Source: Hyphomicrobiales bacterium | GTDB taxonomy: Bacteria; Pseudomonadota; Alphaproteobacteria; Rhizobiales; Rhizobiaceae | Direction of reading: 5' to 3' | Length of the DNA: 64,000 nucleotides | Assembly (NCBI GenBank): GCA_900465675.1 | Contig: UBJR01000008.1 | Coordinates: 124,001-188,000 of the forward strand | Part shown: one piece after another, positions 27,591-35,946 of the stretch | How the letters are laid out: the number at the start of each line of letters is the position of its first letter | Position numbering within the stretch: the first letter of the stretch is position 1 | Program-made: the position numbers and the translations under genes | The notes under the pieces: model-generated | Database searches by the model: none | Seen by the model: the letters and a program-made list of their open reading frames with translations, nothing else | Told to the model about the DNA's origin: nothing

Positions 27591-28472
27591 ATGGAATTCT
27601 TGCGCCGGGTGCTCCCTCTTGCCGGGCTTGCTGTTGCTGCCATGTCTCTTGCCGGCTGCAACGTGCTGATCCCCGATACCGGCGCCACCGATCCCGCCCG
27701 TTTCGTCCAGGAGACCGCGCCGGTCTTCTATCAGCCGGGCACCAATCCCAATCGCGTCCGCCCAATCGATGCGCCGGTGCCGCAGAGACCCGGCGTTCCG
27801 GCGACGATCTACAATCAGAGCTACGGCATCCCCGGCCGGACCTTGGGCGCCGCCGATCCGGGCGTCACCTACGGCATCCCAAGTGCTGCATCCAGCCGGA
27901 CCTACGGCCTGCCGGTCAGCAATCCGGTGAGCGTCGCGATGTATGCCGAAAAGCAGGATGGCGATTTCCGGCTGCCGGCAATTCCCGTCAGCCGCGTCAG
28001 TTCCGAGTACCTGCGCCAGGAAGTCGATTATCCGAGCAACGAGAAGCCCGGGACGATCGTCGTCGATACCCGGACCAAGCACCTCTATCTTATCGAGCCC
28101 AATGGCAAGGCCATGCGCTACGGCGTCGGTCTCGGCCGCGAGGGCTATGCCTGGTCGGGCCGTGGTGTGATCCAGTGGAAGCAGAAATGGCCGCGCTGGA
28201 CGCCGCCCGATGAAATGGTTCAGCGCCAGCCGGACGTGCGCTCCTTCTCCGCCGAGAACGGCGGCATGAACCCCGGCCTCGGCAATCCGCTCGGCGCCCG
28301 CGCCATGTATATCTTCCATGACGGCAAGGACACGCTCTACCGTATCCACGGCACGCCCGAATGGCAGTCGATCGGCAAGGCCACCTCGTCGGGCTGCGTG
28401 CGCATGCTGAACCAGGATGTCGTTGATCTCTACGACCGGGTTTCCGCCAAGGCTGAGATCGTTGTGATGTAG
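27591..28472 (+). CDS. L,D-transpeptidase (YkuD), lipoprotein
   Basis: 293 residues. A lipoprotein signal with lipobox (MSLAGC) is followed by a proline-rich linker and then a YkuD catalytic domain from about 160. The active-site motif is HGTPEWQSIGKATSSGCVRM with nucleophile C269. Makes 3-3 peptidoglycan cross-links or attaches proteins to peptidoglycan, in the periplasm. The start at 27591 gives the signal peptide; an upstream in-frame reading is rejected. Followed by a paralogue at 28653. Confidence 0.87.
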   Translation: MEFLRRVLPLAGLAVAAMSLAGCNVLIPDTGATDPARFVQETAPVFYQPGTNPNRVRPIDAPVPQRPGVPATIYNQSYGIPGRTLGAADPGVTYGIPSAASSRTYGLPVSNPVSVAMYAEKQDGDFRLPAIPVSRVSSEYLRQEVDYPSNEKPGTIVVDTRTKHLYLIEPNGKAMRYGVGLGREGYAWSGRGVIQWKQKWPRWTPPDEMVQRQPDVRSFSAENGGMNPGLGNPLGARAMYIFHDGKDTLYRIHGTPEWQSIGKATSSGCVRMLNQDVVDLYDRVSAKAEIVVM

Positions 28473-28652
28473 CAGCGCAACAGCGCCACCGATATCGTGC
28501 GCTCACTGCTGGACAAGACTTCGTGAAGCTATGGTTTATTTAGCTGGGGCCGATAGATTTCTGAGAGACGTTCATTGCGTCGAATGAATCAAACGGGGAC
28601 CGGCCTGCCGTTACGGGCCGGTTCCGCGTCAGAAGGAAGTCCCTCCCAGGCC

Positions 28653-29369
28653 ATGAGCTTCGAAAACCCCATTTCCCGCCGCAGCTTTCTGTCTTTCTCG
28701 GCATTGACCGCGGCCTCCGCGCTTGCCGGCTGCGCATCCACATCCAGCGCCCCGGGCGTTCAGCCCGTCGCCTTCCGCGTTCCCAGGCTCTTCCAGACGA
28801 CGCCGGCTCCCACCGATGCCGAACTGGAAGTCATGTATGGTCCGATCGAAGATGGCGGCTTCCTGATCCCGCCGGTGCCTTACAAGCAGATCGATCCGCG
28901 CTTCTATCGCCAGCAGGTCATCGACCCCACCGGCCAGGCGCCGGGTACGATCGTCGTCGATACGCCCTCGCGCTTCCTCTATGTCGTCCAGCCGGGCGGC
29001 ACGGCAATGCGCTATGGCGTCGGTATCGGCCGCGAGGGCTTTGCCTGGTCCGGCAACGGCGTCATCCAGTGGAAGCAGAAATGGCCGCGCTGGAAGCCAC
29101 CGAATGAGATGGTCGCCCGCCAGCCGGAGCTCACCAAATATTCGATCGCCAATGGCGGTATGGAGCCGGGCCTCAAGAACCCGCTCGGCGCCCGCGCGCT
29201 CTACATCTTCTCCAATGGCGAAGACTCGCTCTACCGCCTGCACGGCAATCCCGACTGGCGTTCGATCGGCAAGGCCGTATCCTCCGGCTGCGTCCGCCTG
29301 CTGAACCAGGACATCATCGACCTCTACGACCGCGTTCCCCAGAAGAGCCCGATCGTCGTCTGGCAGTAG
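28653..29369 (+). CDS. L,D-transpeptidase (YkuD), Tat-type lipoprotein
   Basis: 238 residues. It begins MSFENPISRRSFLSFSALTA, a twin-arginine signal ending in a lipobox (ALAGC). The YkuD domain shares long stretches with the upstream paralogue (IQWKQKWPRW, NPLGARALYIF) and has nucleophile C213 in AVSSGCVRL. The two genes look like a tandem duplication that diverged in export route (Sec lipoprotein versus Tat lipoprotein). A rho-independent terminator follows at 29415. Confidence 0.86.
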   Translation: MSFENPISRRSFLSFSALTAASALAGCASTSSAPGVQPVAFRVPRLFQTTPAPTDAELEVMYGPIEDGGFLIPPVPYKQIDPRFYRQQVIDPTGQAPGTIVVDTPSRFLYVVQPGGTAMRYGVGIGREGFAWSGNGVIQWKQKWPRWKPPNEMVARQPELTKYSIANGGMEPGLKNPLGARALYIFSNGEDSLYRLHGNPDWRSIGKAVSSGCVRLLNQDIIDLYDRVPQKSPIVVWQ

Positions 29370-29414
29370 GCCAAACGGTCGAAGCGCAAGCGCAAAGCTG
29401 GCGCGATAGACTTT

Positions 29415-29446
29415 AAAAGGCACCCCACAAGGGTGCCTTTTTCTTT
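29415..29446 (+). terminator. Rho-independent terminator after the L,D-transpeptidases
   Basis: AAAGGCACCC and GGGTGCCTTT form a 10-bp stem with a 5-base loop, then a T-rich run. It lies about 50 bp after the stop at 29369. Confidence 0.85.
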
Positions 29447-29462
29447 GGGCCCACCCACATCT

Positions 29463-29599
29463 CCCTCATTCCTGTGCCTGTCACAAGAATCCAGCCACCG
29501 CGCGTCCGCGCGGTGAATGATCCCCGTTTCCCATTGAGAGTCTCCTGCGCCCCAAGACTGGGGCGCACCGGATTTCTGTGACGAGCACAGGAATGAGGG
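29463..29599. repeat. Palindromic element, CCCTCATTCCTGTG family (copy 1)
   Basis: The left end CCCTCATTCCTGTGCCTGTC matches the reverse complement of the right end with a few mismatches over 30 bases. Two smaller GC hairpins lie inside. It occupies the gap between the transpeptidase terminator and the cell wall hydrolase terminator. A short copy of the same ends is at 34730-34762. Confidence 0.7.
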
Positions 29600-29622
29600 T
29601 GGTCTGATGACGCCGTGTCTAC

Positions 29623-29651
29623 AAAAAAGCTCCCAAAACGGGAGCTTTTTC
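29623..29651 (-). terminator. Rho-independent terminator after the cell wall hydrolase
   Basis: AAAAAGCTCCC and GGGAGCTTTTT form an 11-bp stem with a 5-base loop, A-rich on one side and T-rich on the other, so it can work in both directions. It directly follows the minus-strand gene that ends at 29663. Confidence 0.85.
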
Positions 29652-29662
29652 AATCGTTCGCC

Positions 29663-30685
29663 TCAACCACCCGAACGCAACGGCCCAAGATTGAGCGATG
29701 CGCTGTTATATGCCGGGCGCGGCGTCGGCAGGACGACGCGGGTTGGCGGGGTCAGCACATCGGCGGCGGGCTGCAGCGATGGTGGCTGTAGGGTCTGGGG
29801 CGCCGGCTGTGCCTGGAATTGCATCTGCATTTGCGATGCCTGCGGCAGCGAACCTGTGGAGGCGGGCTGGACGGCCAAGGCGGGTGCGGCCTCGCCGGGC
29901 ATTGCGGCCGGAACCGGACCGGTTTCCGGCAGCAGGATTTCGAACGGCGCCGGTGAATCCGGATCAGCGGAGGCAACCTGCGTATAGGCGACCTGTGTCG
30001 AGGATGGCTGCGGCGCGCCGACGGCGGGGGCTGCAGGGGCAGGCTGCGCCGCAGCCGTGTACTGCTCGACGCCGGCGAACTGGACGGCGCCGGAGCGCTG
30101 GTCGTTCGCGACGTAATTCATCGCCACTTCATAGGACGGCATCGGGGCGGGCGTCTGCAATTCGCCGTCGCGGCCACGCTTCTCGTAGAAGACGTTGCCG
30201 CCGGCAGCCGTCACGTAGTGCATGTTGCCGTAGGGGAATTTCAGGCCTTCGGTGTGGAAGAACATCGCTTCCTTTACGCCCGGATGGCGGGCGCCGCGCA
30301 GAATGTCGTCGGCGGCGGCATCAAGCTGCGGCTCGGCAACCGGCTCGACCGTGCGGGTCAGGACGCCGGGTGCGAACTGCTTCTTCTGTCCGACGACGCC
30401 GCAGATGGAATCGGAATAGGCCTGCGAGGTCAGCCGGTTCATGACGACCGTACCGACAGCGAGATAGCCGTTGCGATCCGAATGTTCGGATTCGAAATAC
30501 ATTGCGCGCTTCAGGCACTCGCGGTCCTTGGCGGTGTAATTATAGGTGACCTTGCCTGGAGTGGCGGCAACGGTCTTCGCCTTTGGCGTCGCTTTGGCAT
30601 CGAGCGCATCCGGCTCGTTGGCCGTGCTGCAACCCGTGACGGCCAGTCCTGCGATGAAAATCGCGGAGATGGTTTTGCCCCTCAA
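29663..30685 (-). CDS. SleB-like cell wall hydrolase, lipoprotein
   Basis: 340 residues from a TTG at 30685. A GGGAGG ribosome site lies 8 bases before it, and it gives a clean lipoprotein signal (LRGKTISAIFIAGLAVTGC). The reading frame extends to an ATG at 30769, but that would bury the signal. The hydrolase domain, about 50-190, has the SleB/CwlJ pattern: ECLKRAMYFESEH (catalytic Glu), AVGTVVMNRL and FHTEGLKFPYGNMHYV. A long Ala/Pro/Gln-rich tail follows. Cleaves peptidoglycan glycan strands; probably outer-membrane anchored. Confidence 0.82.
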   Translation of the reverse strand: MRGKTISAIFIAGLAVTGCSTANEPDALDAKATPKAKTVAATPGKVTYNYTAKDRECLKRAMYFESEHSDRNGYLAVGTVVMNRLTSQAYSDSICGVVGQKKQFAPGVLTRTVEPVAEPQLDAAADDILRGARHPGVKEAMFFHTEGLKFPYGNMHYVTAAGGNVFYEKRGRDGELQTPAPMPSYEVAMNYVANDQRSGAVQFAGVEQYTAAAQPAPAAPAVGAPQPSSTQVAYTQVASADPDSPAPFEILLPETGPVPAAMPGEAAPALAVQPASTGSLPQASQMQMQFQAQPAPQTLQPPSLQPAADVLTPPTRVVLPTPRPAYNSASLNLGPLRSGG

Positions 30686-30811
30686 CGGCAGTGCCTCCCA
30701 GTTTTTTCGGTCCAGCCCCAAATCACTCGGCGAGACTTTGTACCTCACGTTACCGATTATGCCAAACACATTTCGTGAACGGCCATTTAACCCAGCTTGG
30801 CAAAGAAGTGG

Positions 30812-31777
30812 TTAAGCCGCCGCTTTCGAGATGCTCATCGTGCATCCGGATGCCTCAAGCGCCGCTGAAGCCACCTCGATTAACAGTTTGCGGAACCATA
30901 CGGCGCGCCCATCCGCCTGATCGACGCGGCGGTAGAGCATGGTCACGGGATCGGCCGGAAGGTCGAAGGGGAGGCGCGAGATCGACAGCCCATGCAGCTG
31001 CGCCATGCAGCGGGCAATCGCTTCTGGAACGGTGGCAATCGCCGGCATCGCTTTCAGCGCCGTCGGCAGCGCCGACAAGCGCGGCACGCTGGCGGCAATC
31101 GTCCGCTTCTCGCCGATCCGCGTCAGGGCGATATCCAGATTGGTGGCCGTATCGCCGCTTTCGTAGGAGATGACGATATGCGGATTGCCGGTGAAATCGG
31201 CGAGCCCCAGCGGCGCCTTCAGACGCAGCTGCAGTGGGTCGTAGATCGACATCGAGCATTGTTCGAAGAGCGGTTCGCGGACATGCCAGGAGGCCGGCTC
31301 GTCATGTACGGCGACACTGAAGTCGAAAGCGCCGTCATCGAGCAACCGTGCGGCTTCGCGCTTTTCGGATGCGACACCGATCAGTCTTGCATTCGGCGCC
31401 AGCTGCCGCAGCCGCGCGGCCAGCGGGCCGAAGAAGGCGGTCTCGAGATTGTCGCACATGCTGATGCGGAATTCGCCGTCGTAAAGCGCCGGGTCGAAGG
31501 CATCGGGCGGACGGATGGCCTTTTCGATACAGGTCAACGCCTCCTCGACGGCAGGCGCGATGGCAAGGGCGCGCGGCGTCGGCTGCAGCCCGCGCCCGAC
31601 GCGCACGAAAAGCTCGTCGCCCAAAGCCTCGCGCAGCCGCTTCAGCGCTGCCGAAAGACCCGGCTGCCCGAGCAGCAGGCGCTCGGCGGCGCGGCTGACA
31701 TTGCGCTCCTGCATCAGCACCGAGAAGGCGACGAGCAGGTTCAGGTCGATCTTTCGAAGGGTCGAATCATTTATCAT
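30812..31777 (-). CDS. LysR-family transcriptional regulator
   Basis: 321 residues with an N-terminal winged HTH (LRKIDLNLLVAFSVLMQERN, VSRAAERLLLGQPGLSAALK) and an effector domain from about 95. The pattern matches the NodD/NahR-like LysR branch, which binds aromatic effectors. Divergent from the MFS exporter at 31892, so it probably controls that gene. The effector is unknown. Confidence 0.86.
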   Translation of the reverse strand: MINDSTLRKIDLNLLVAFSVLMQERNVSRAAERLLLGQPGLSAALKRLREALGDELFVRVGRGLQPTPRALAIAPAVEEALTCIEKAIRPPDAFDPALYDGEFRISMCDNLETAFFGPLAARLRQLAPNARLIGVASEKREAARLLDDGAFDFSVAVHDEPASWHVREPLFEQCSMSIYDPLQLRLKAPLGLADFTGNPHIVISYESGDTATNLDIALTRIGEKRTIAASVPRLSALPTALKAMPAIATVPEAIARCMAQLHGLSISRLPFDLPADPVTMLYRRVDQADGRAVWFRKLLIEVASAALEASGCTMSISKAAA

Positions 31778-31891
31778 CGTCAGTAATACCTGGCATGGGT
31801 ACTATCAATTTGCAATAGGATCAGGACGTGTACATTTTCTCGTTCCCTGCCGCTTTCTCCCAAACCGCGGCAGCCGAAAGGAACGATTTCG

Positions 31892-33295
31892 ATGACACTC
31901 TCCCAATCCAGAAGCGGGGCAGGGCTGGCATTGCTGCTGCTCTGTGCCGCGAATTTCCTCGATGCCATGGACGTCTCGACTATCGGCGTCGCGCTTCCCG
32001 CCATCCAGGCTGAACTCGGAATGCCCGCCACCTCGCTGCAATGGGCCGTTAGCGCCTATGTGCTCGGCTATGGCGGCTTCCTGCTGCTCGGCGGGCGCGT
32101 TGCCGATGTCTTCGGTCACCGCCGCGTCTTCCTGTGGTCGCTTGCCGTCTTCGCGGCCGCCAGCATTGCCGGCGGCTTCGTGGACAGCGGTCCGACACTG
32201 ATCGCCGCCCGCCTGATCAAGGGCATCGCCGCCGCCTTCACTGCGCCCGCCGCCCTTGCGCTGCTGCTCTCCGTCTTCGGCGAGGGGGCGGCCCGCGCCA
32301 AGGCGCTCGGCGTCTTCGCGTCAACGGGGGCAACCGGCTTCGTGCTCGGCATGGTGCTTGGCGGTGCCGCCACCATCATCAGCTGGCGGGCGACGCTGGT
32401 CATGGGCGCGCCTGTCGCCATCCTCGCCCTGATCGCCGCGCCCTATGTTCTGCCGCGTGACGTCAAGCTCGGCGGCAAGCGTCCGTCCTTCGACTGGGCT
32501 GGAGCACTGACCATCACCCCCGGCCTGCTGCTCTTCGTCTTCGGCATCACCAATGCCGCTGCCGAGGGCTGGAACGCCCTGCCGACCTGGGGTTCCCTGT
32601 TGGCCGCGGTGCTTTTGATCGGCCTCTTCCTGGTGGTCGAATCCCGGCATCATGATCCGATGGTGCCGCTCGGTATCTTCCGCAAGGCGAAGCTCAGCCA
32701 CGCCAACCTGCTGGCGGCGCTCTTCCAGGGCGTCTATGTCGGCTTCCAGTTCATCGCCACGCTCTATTATCAGGATGAACTCGGCTGGTCGGCTTTCGTC
32801 ACGGGCTTCTGCTTCGCCTTCGGCGGCGTCTGCGTCATGTTCCTCGCACCGCGCTTCGCAACCATCGCCCAGAACCGCGGCACGACGGGCCTGATGACGC
32901 TGGGTGTCGCGCTGCAGGCATCGAGCTATATCTTCTGGGTGCTGGCCGCCGGCCACGTCAATCCGGTGCTGCTCGTCGCCCTGTCGCAGATCCCGCTCGG
33001 CGTCGGCTATGCCATGACCTACCCGTCGGTGCAGGTCGCGGCTCTCTCGGATGTCGAGGAAGACAAGTCTGGCCTCGCCTCCGGCCTGCTCTTCGCCGCC
33101 TTCCAGATCGGCGGCGGCATCGTTCTCGCGGCCGCCTCCGCCATCTTCAGCGCCGCCCCGTCGATGGGCTACGACGCCTACACCGCAGGTGTCACCTTCG
33201 TCGCCATCCTCTCGGTGCTGGTGGTCCTCTTCGCAGCACTCGGCCCGCGCGGTTCGCGCACGCCGGTCCAGGCCGCCTATCAGGCCGCCGAGTAA
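31892..33295 (+). CDS. MFS drug/solute exporter (DHA2/EmrB-like)
   Basis: 467 residues with about 14 membrane segments, the size and layout of the EmrB/QacA (DHA2) group. The first loop reads NFLDAMDVSTIGVALPAIQA, and the loop 2-3 motif is GGRVADVFGHRRVFL. The ATG follows GAAAGGAACGATTTCG. Divergent from the LysR gene, a common arrangement for inducible efflux of toxic compounds. The substrate is unknown. Confidence 0.85.
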   Translation: MTLSQSRSGAGLALLLLCAANFLDAMDVSTIGVALPAIQAELGMPATSLQWAVSAYVLGYGGFLLLGGRVADVFGHRRVFLWSLAVFAAASIAGGFVDSGPTLIAARLIKGIAAAFTAPAALALLLSVFGEGAARAKALGVFASTGATGFVLGMVLGGAATIISWRATLVMGAPVAILALIAAPYVLPRDVKLGGKRPSFDWAGALTITPGLLLFVFGITNAAAEGWNALPTWGSLLAAVLLIGLFLVVESRHHDPMVPLGIFRKAKLSHANLLAALFQGVYVGFQFIATLYYQDELGWSAFVTGFCFAFGGVCVMFLAPRFATIAQNRGTTGLMTLGVALQASSYIFWVLAAGHVNPVLLVALSQIPLGVGYAMTYPSVQVAALSDVEEDKSGLASGLLFAAFQIGGGIVLAAASAIFSAAPSMGYDAYTAGVTFVAILSVLVVLFAALGPRGSRTPVQAAYQAAE

Positions 33296-33329
33296 AGCAC
33301 TCCGGCCCGCGCTATTGGCGCGGGTCTCC

Positions 33330-33629
33330 CTATGCTGCCGATCTGACCGAATCGATCGCCTGCAGCTCGCGTGTCAGGCTCTCGCTGGACGAGACGAGAT
33401 CGAAGGTCACCTGCATGTTCATGAACCACTTCGGATCGACATTCAGATATTTGCCAAGCCGCAACGCCATCGGCGCCGTGATGTTGAGGCCGCCGTGGCA
33501 GACCCGATTGAGCTGACTGCGCGCAATGCCGGTCGCCTTGGCGGCGGCATAAACACTGATGCCCATAGGCTCCAGGAATTCTTCCTTGAGCACGATCCCC
33601 GGGTGGGGAAGAGGAATTTCTCTCGCCAT
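33330..33629 (-). CDS. Orphan HigA-type antitoxin-like regulator
   Basis: 99 residues of the HigA/VapI (XRE) family: HPGIVLKEEFLEPMGISVYA, then AAKATGIARSQLNRVCHGGL and ITAPMALRLGKYLN. HigB toxin genes normally lie just upstream in the same direction. Here the upstream neighbour is ohrR, 27 bp away, so the antitoxin is alone. It may be a relic or an independent regulator. Confidence 0.8.
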   Translation of the reverse strand: MAREIPLPHPGIVLKEEFLEPMGISVYAAAKATGIARSQLNRVCHGGLNITAPMALRLGKYLNVDPKWFMNMQVTFDLVSSSESLTRELQAIDSVRSAA

Positions 33630-33656
33630 GTCAGGGTTCCTTTCGCCCGCGCGGCG

Positions 33657-34124
33657 TTAATCCGCCTCGTTCAGATTCGACCGCAGACCCTGGAGCAGGG
33701 TGCGGATCTCCGCCATCTCCTCAAGCGTGCAGCCGATCGCCTGGCCGATCGAGCCCATGATCGTATCGACCTCGCCGCGCATCGCATCGCCCTTCGGCGT
33801 CAGCGACACCAGAACCTGGCGTTCGTCGCGTACGTCGCGGGTGCGCTTGATCAGGCCGTTCTGCTCCAGGCGTTTCAGCAGCGGCGAAAGCGTGCCGGAA
33901 TCGAGGTCGAGCTTTTCGCCGATCGTCTTCACCGGCAGTTCGGCCTTGTCCCACAGCACCAGCATCACGAGATATTGCGGATAGGTCAGGCCCACCTTGT
34001 CGAGGATCGGCTTGTAGGCGCGGGTAAAGGCATGCGCCGTCGAATAGACCGCGAAACAGAGCTGCCGTTCCAGCTTCTTTTCCTCTGCCGGTATTTTCAT
34101 TGTCTCTGCCGTCCGCGCTGTCAT
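33657..34124 (-). CDS. ohrR: Organic hydroperoxide sensor-repressor OhrR (MarR family)
   Basis: 155 residues. The conserved peroxide-sensing cysteine is C23 (QLCFAVYSTAHAFTRAYKPI). The winged-helix domain includes LTYPQYLVMLVLWD, LDSGTLSPLLKRLEQNGLI and the RDVRDERQVL wing. Oxidation of C23 releases the ohr operator. The ATG at 34124 is chosen because the standard OhrR N-terminus starts there; an upstream in-frame reading to 34199 runs through the promoter region. Divergent from ohr, with a clear operator between. Confidence 0.92.
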   Translation of the reverse strand: MTARTAETMKIPAEEKKLERQLCFAVYSTAHAFTRAYKPILDKVGLTYPQYLVMLVLWDKAELPVKTIGEKLDLDSGTLSPLLKRLEQNGLIKRTRDVRDERQVLVSLTPKGDAMRGEVDTIMGSIGQAIGCTLEEMAEIRTLLQGLRSNLNEAD

Positions 34125-34189
34125 GATCCTGTTCCTTCGAGGCGCGATTGTCCTCTTTTCAGATTCCGAATGCAATTTGCAAAATTCAC

Positions 34190-34218
34190 TTGCGTACAAT
34201 TTAATTGCGCATTATATA
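34190..34218 (+). promoter_or_regulatory. ohr promoter with embedded OhrR operator
   Basis: -35 TTGCGT at 34190-34195, 17-bp spacer, -10 TATATA at 34213-34218. The palindrome TACAATTTAATTG at 34195-34207, with perfect core CAATT-T-AATTG, fills the spacer, so a bound OhrR would block RNA polymerase. It resembles the AT-rich inverted repeats known for OhrR. A second similar half (TGCAATTTGCAAAATT) lies upstream near 34171. Confidence 0.7.
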
Positions 34219-34248
34219 AATCGCAACCCCAACGCAAAGGAGACTGAC

Positions 34249-34671
34249 ATGCCTATTCTCTACACGACCCAAGCATCCGCCACCGGTGGCCGCGCAGGCC
34301 GCGCCGTTTCCGATAACGGCGTTCTCGACGTCACGCTCACCGTTCCGAAGGAACTCGGCGGCGACGGCGCAACCGGCACCAATCCCGAACAGCTCTTCGC
34401 AGCCGGCTACTCGGCCTGCTTCCTGGGCGCCCTGAAATTTGTCGCAGGCCAGCAGAAGGTCAAGATTCCTGAAGACACGACTGTATCCGCCAAGGTCGGT
34501 ATCGGCCCGCGCGAAGACGGCGGCGGCTTCGGCATCGAAGTGGCCCTGACGGTCAACATCCCGGGCCTCGACAAGGCTGAAGCCGAAAAGCTCGCAGCCG
34601 CTGCCCATATCGTCTGCCCCTACAGCCACGCGCTGCGCACCTCGACCGAAGTTCCGGTCACGGTTGCCTGA
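34249..34671 (+). CDS. ohr: Organic hydroperoxide resistance protein Ohr
   Basis: 140 residues, the standard Ohr length. Thiol peroxidase that reduces organic and fatty-acid hydroperoxides using lipoylated partners. Reactive cysteine C57 lies in AAGYSACFLGALKF and resolving cysteine C123 in HIVCPYSHALR. The ATG at 34249 follows AAAGGAGACTGAC; a longer in-frame reading is only promoter sequence. Induced through OhrR. Confidence 0.94.
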   Translation: MPILYTTQASATGGRAGRAVSDNGVLDVTLTVPKELGGDGATGTNPEQLFAAGYSACFLGALKFVAGQQKVKIPEDTTVSAKVGIGPREDGGGFGIEVALTVNIPGLDKAEAEKLAAAAHIVCPYSHALRTSTEVPVTVA

Positions 34672-34729
34672 TTGAGTTTCTCTTCTACCCGAGGGGAGAA
34701 GAGAAGCCTGAGGAACGCCTCCACGTGTT

Positions 34730-34762
34730 CCCTCATTCCTGTGACAGGCACAGGGATGAGGG
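34730..34762. repeat. Short palindrome, CCCTCATTCCTGTG family (copy 2)
   Basis: CCCTCATTCCTGTG and CACAGGGATGAGGG are inverted with one mismatch around a 5-base loop. It shares ends with the element at 29463-29599. Sits between ohr and the antitoxin gene and may also end ohr transcription, though no T run follows. Confidence 0.6.
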
Positions 34763-34801
34763 CGGAGAGTTGGTTTGCCTCCCTGTGCACAAACCACATC
34801 T

Positions 34802-34828
34802 TTTCATATGAAATAAAGTCGCTATATT
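34802..34828 (+). promoter_or_regulatory. Promoter/operator of the Xre-RES operon
   Basis: A perfect 12-base palindrome TTTCATATGAAA at 34802-34813 lies about 10 bp before a -10-like TATATT at 34823-34828. It sits just upstream of the antitoxin gene, so autorepression by the antitoxin is likely. Confidence 0.55.
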
Positions 34829-34850
34829 CTTTCTAAGGAAAGGATATCCG

Positions 34851-35234
34851 ATGCCCGTACCATCGCCCGCTCAAGCGCGCTCCACCCAGGAAGCCGCCGT
34901 CATCACCAAGGCCGCGGTCAACGCCGCAGATCGCCTCGGCATCAGCGCCCGCACGCTGTCCGCCGTTCTCGGTGTCTCGGAAGCCACCGTATCGCGCATG
35001 AAACGGCAGGATCACCTGCTGGAGCGCAGCAGCAAATCCTTCGAACTCGCCATTCTTCTCGTCCGCCTGTTCCGCTCGCTCGACGCCATCGCCGGCGGCG
35101 ATGAGTCGGTTGCCAGGCATTGGTTGCGCAACGCCAACACGGCGCTTGGCGCCACCCCGCTCGAAAAGATCGTCAGCATTTCAGGTTTGACCGATGTCCT
35201 TGCCTATCTGGACGCCCGCCGCGCTGTCGTCTGA
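34851..35234 (+). CDS. Xre/MbcA/ParS-type antitoxin of a RES-Xre pair
   Basis: 127 residues. N-terminal helix-turn-helix (RLGISARTLSAVLGVSEATV, then SRMKRQDHLL), then the antitoxin/toxin-binding (DUF2384) domain to the end (FRSLDAIAGGDESVARHWLR, NTALGATPLEKIVSISGL). Neutralises the toxin encoded by the overlapping downstream gene and represses the operon. Starts after AAGGAAAGGATATCCG. Overlaps the toxin gene by 41 bases. Confidence 0.88.
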   Translation: MPVPSPAQARSTQEAAVITKAAVNAADRLGISARTLSAVLGVSEATVSRMKRQDHLLERSSKSFELAILLVRLFRSLDAIAGGDESVARHWLRNANTALGATPLEKIVSISGLTDVLAYLDARRAVV

Positions 35235-35946
35235 ACTGCGCGCCGTCTCCGGCCGCTTCTGGCGACTGGTGGAGGCGCAGCATCAGATATCGACGCTGAA
35301 ACTCGTCGATACGCTGGAGGAGCAGGCGCTTCTCGAGAATCTGCTGGAAGAGAGCAAGCCGGCGCTGCCGCCAGAATGCGTGGGGCTGGATTATCTGCTG
35401 GCGACACCGTTCCGATACGGCGCCGTCTATCCGCATGGCTCGCGCTTCCGGCGGGCAGGGCGGACGCTGGGTGTGTTTTATGCCTCGGAGAAGGTGGAGA
35501 CGGCGCTCTCGGAAATGGCCTTCTACCGGCTGCTGTTCTACGCAGATTCGCCCGCCACGCCGCTCCCCGCCAATGCCGCCGAATACACCGCCTTTGCCGC
35601 GCCCGTCGCGACATCCGCAGCGCTCGACCTGACGCTCCCGCCGTTCGATCGCGACCGGGCGATATGGACCGATCCTCTGAACTACGAAGCATGCCAAGCG
35701 CTTGCCGAGGCCGCCCGCGCGGCGGATACGGAGGCCATCCTCTATGAATCCGTCCGCGATCCGCGCCATGGCCGCAATCTGGCGCTTTTGACCGCCAAGG
35801 CCTTCAGCGCCCGCGAACCCGCCGAACGGCAGACATGGCGCATCCGGCTATCGGCATCGGGCATTCAGGCTCTGTGTGAATTTCCAAAACAGCGCATTGG
35901 CTTTGCGCGCAGCGATTTCGGTGGCGATCCGCGCATCGCAAGCTGA
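35194..35946 (+). CDS. RES-domain toxin (NAD+-degrading type)
   Basis: 250 residues. RES fold: FWRLVEAQHQIST, then PFRYGAVYPHGSRFRRAGRT, LGVFYASEKVETALSEMAFY and AILYESVRDP. RES toxins such as MbcT deplete NAD+ and cause growth arrest. About 20-40 residues longer than the shortest members. Translation is coupled to the antitoxin by a 41-base overlap. The pair is complete and has no frameshift, so it is probably active. Confidence 0.86.
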   Translation: MSLPIWTPAALSSELRAVSGRFWRLVEAQHQISTLKLVDTLEEQALLENLLEESKPALPPECVGLDYLLATPFRYGAVYPHGSRFRRAGRTLGVFYASEKVETALSEMAFYRLLFYADSPATPLPANAAEYTAFAAPVATSAALDLTLPPFDRDRAIWTDPLNYEACQALAEAARAADTEAILYESVRDPRHGRNLALLTAKAFSAREPAERQTWRIRLSASGIQALCEFPKQRIGFARSDFGGDPRIAS

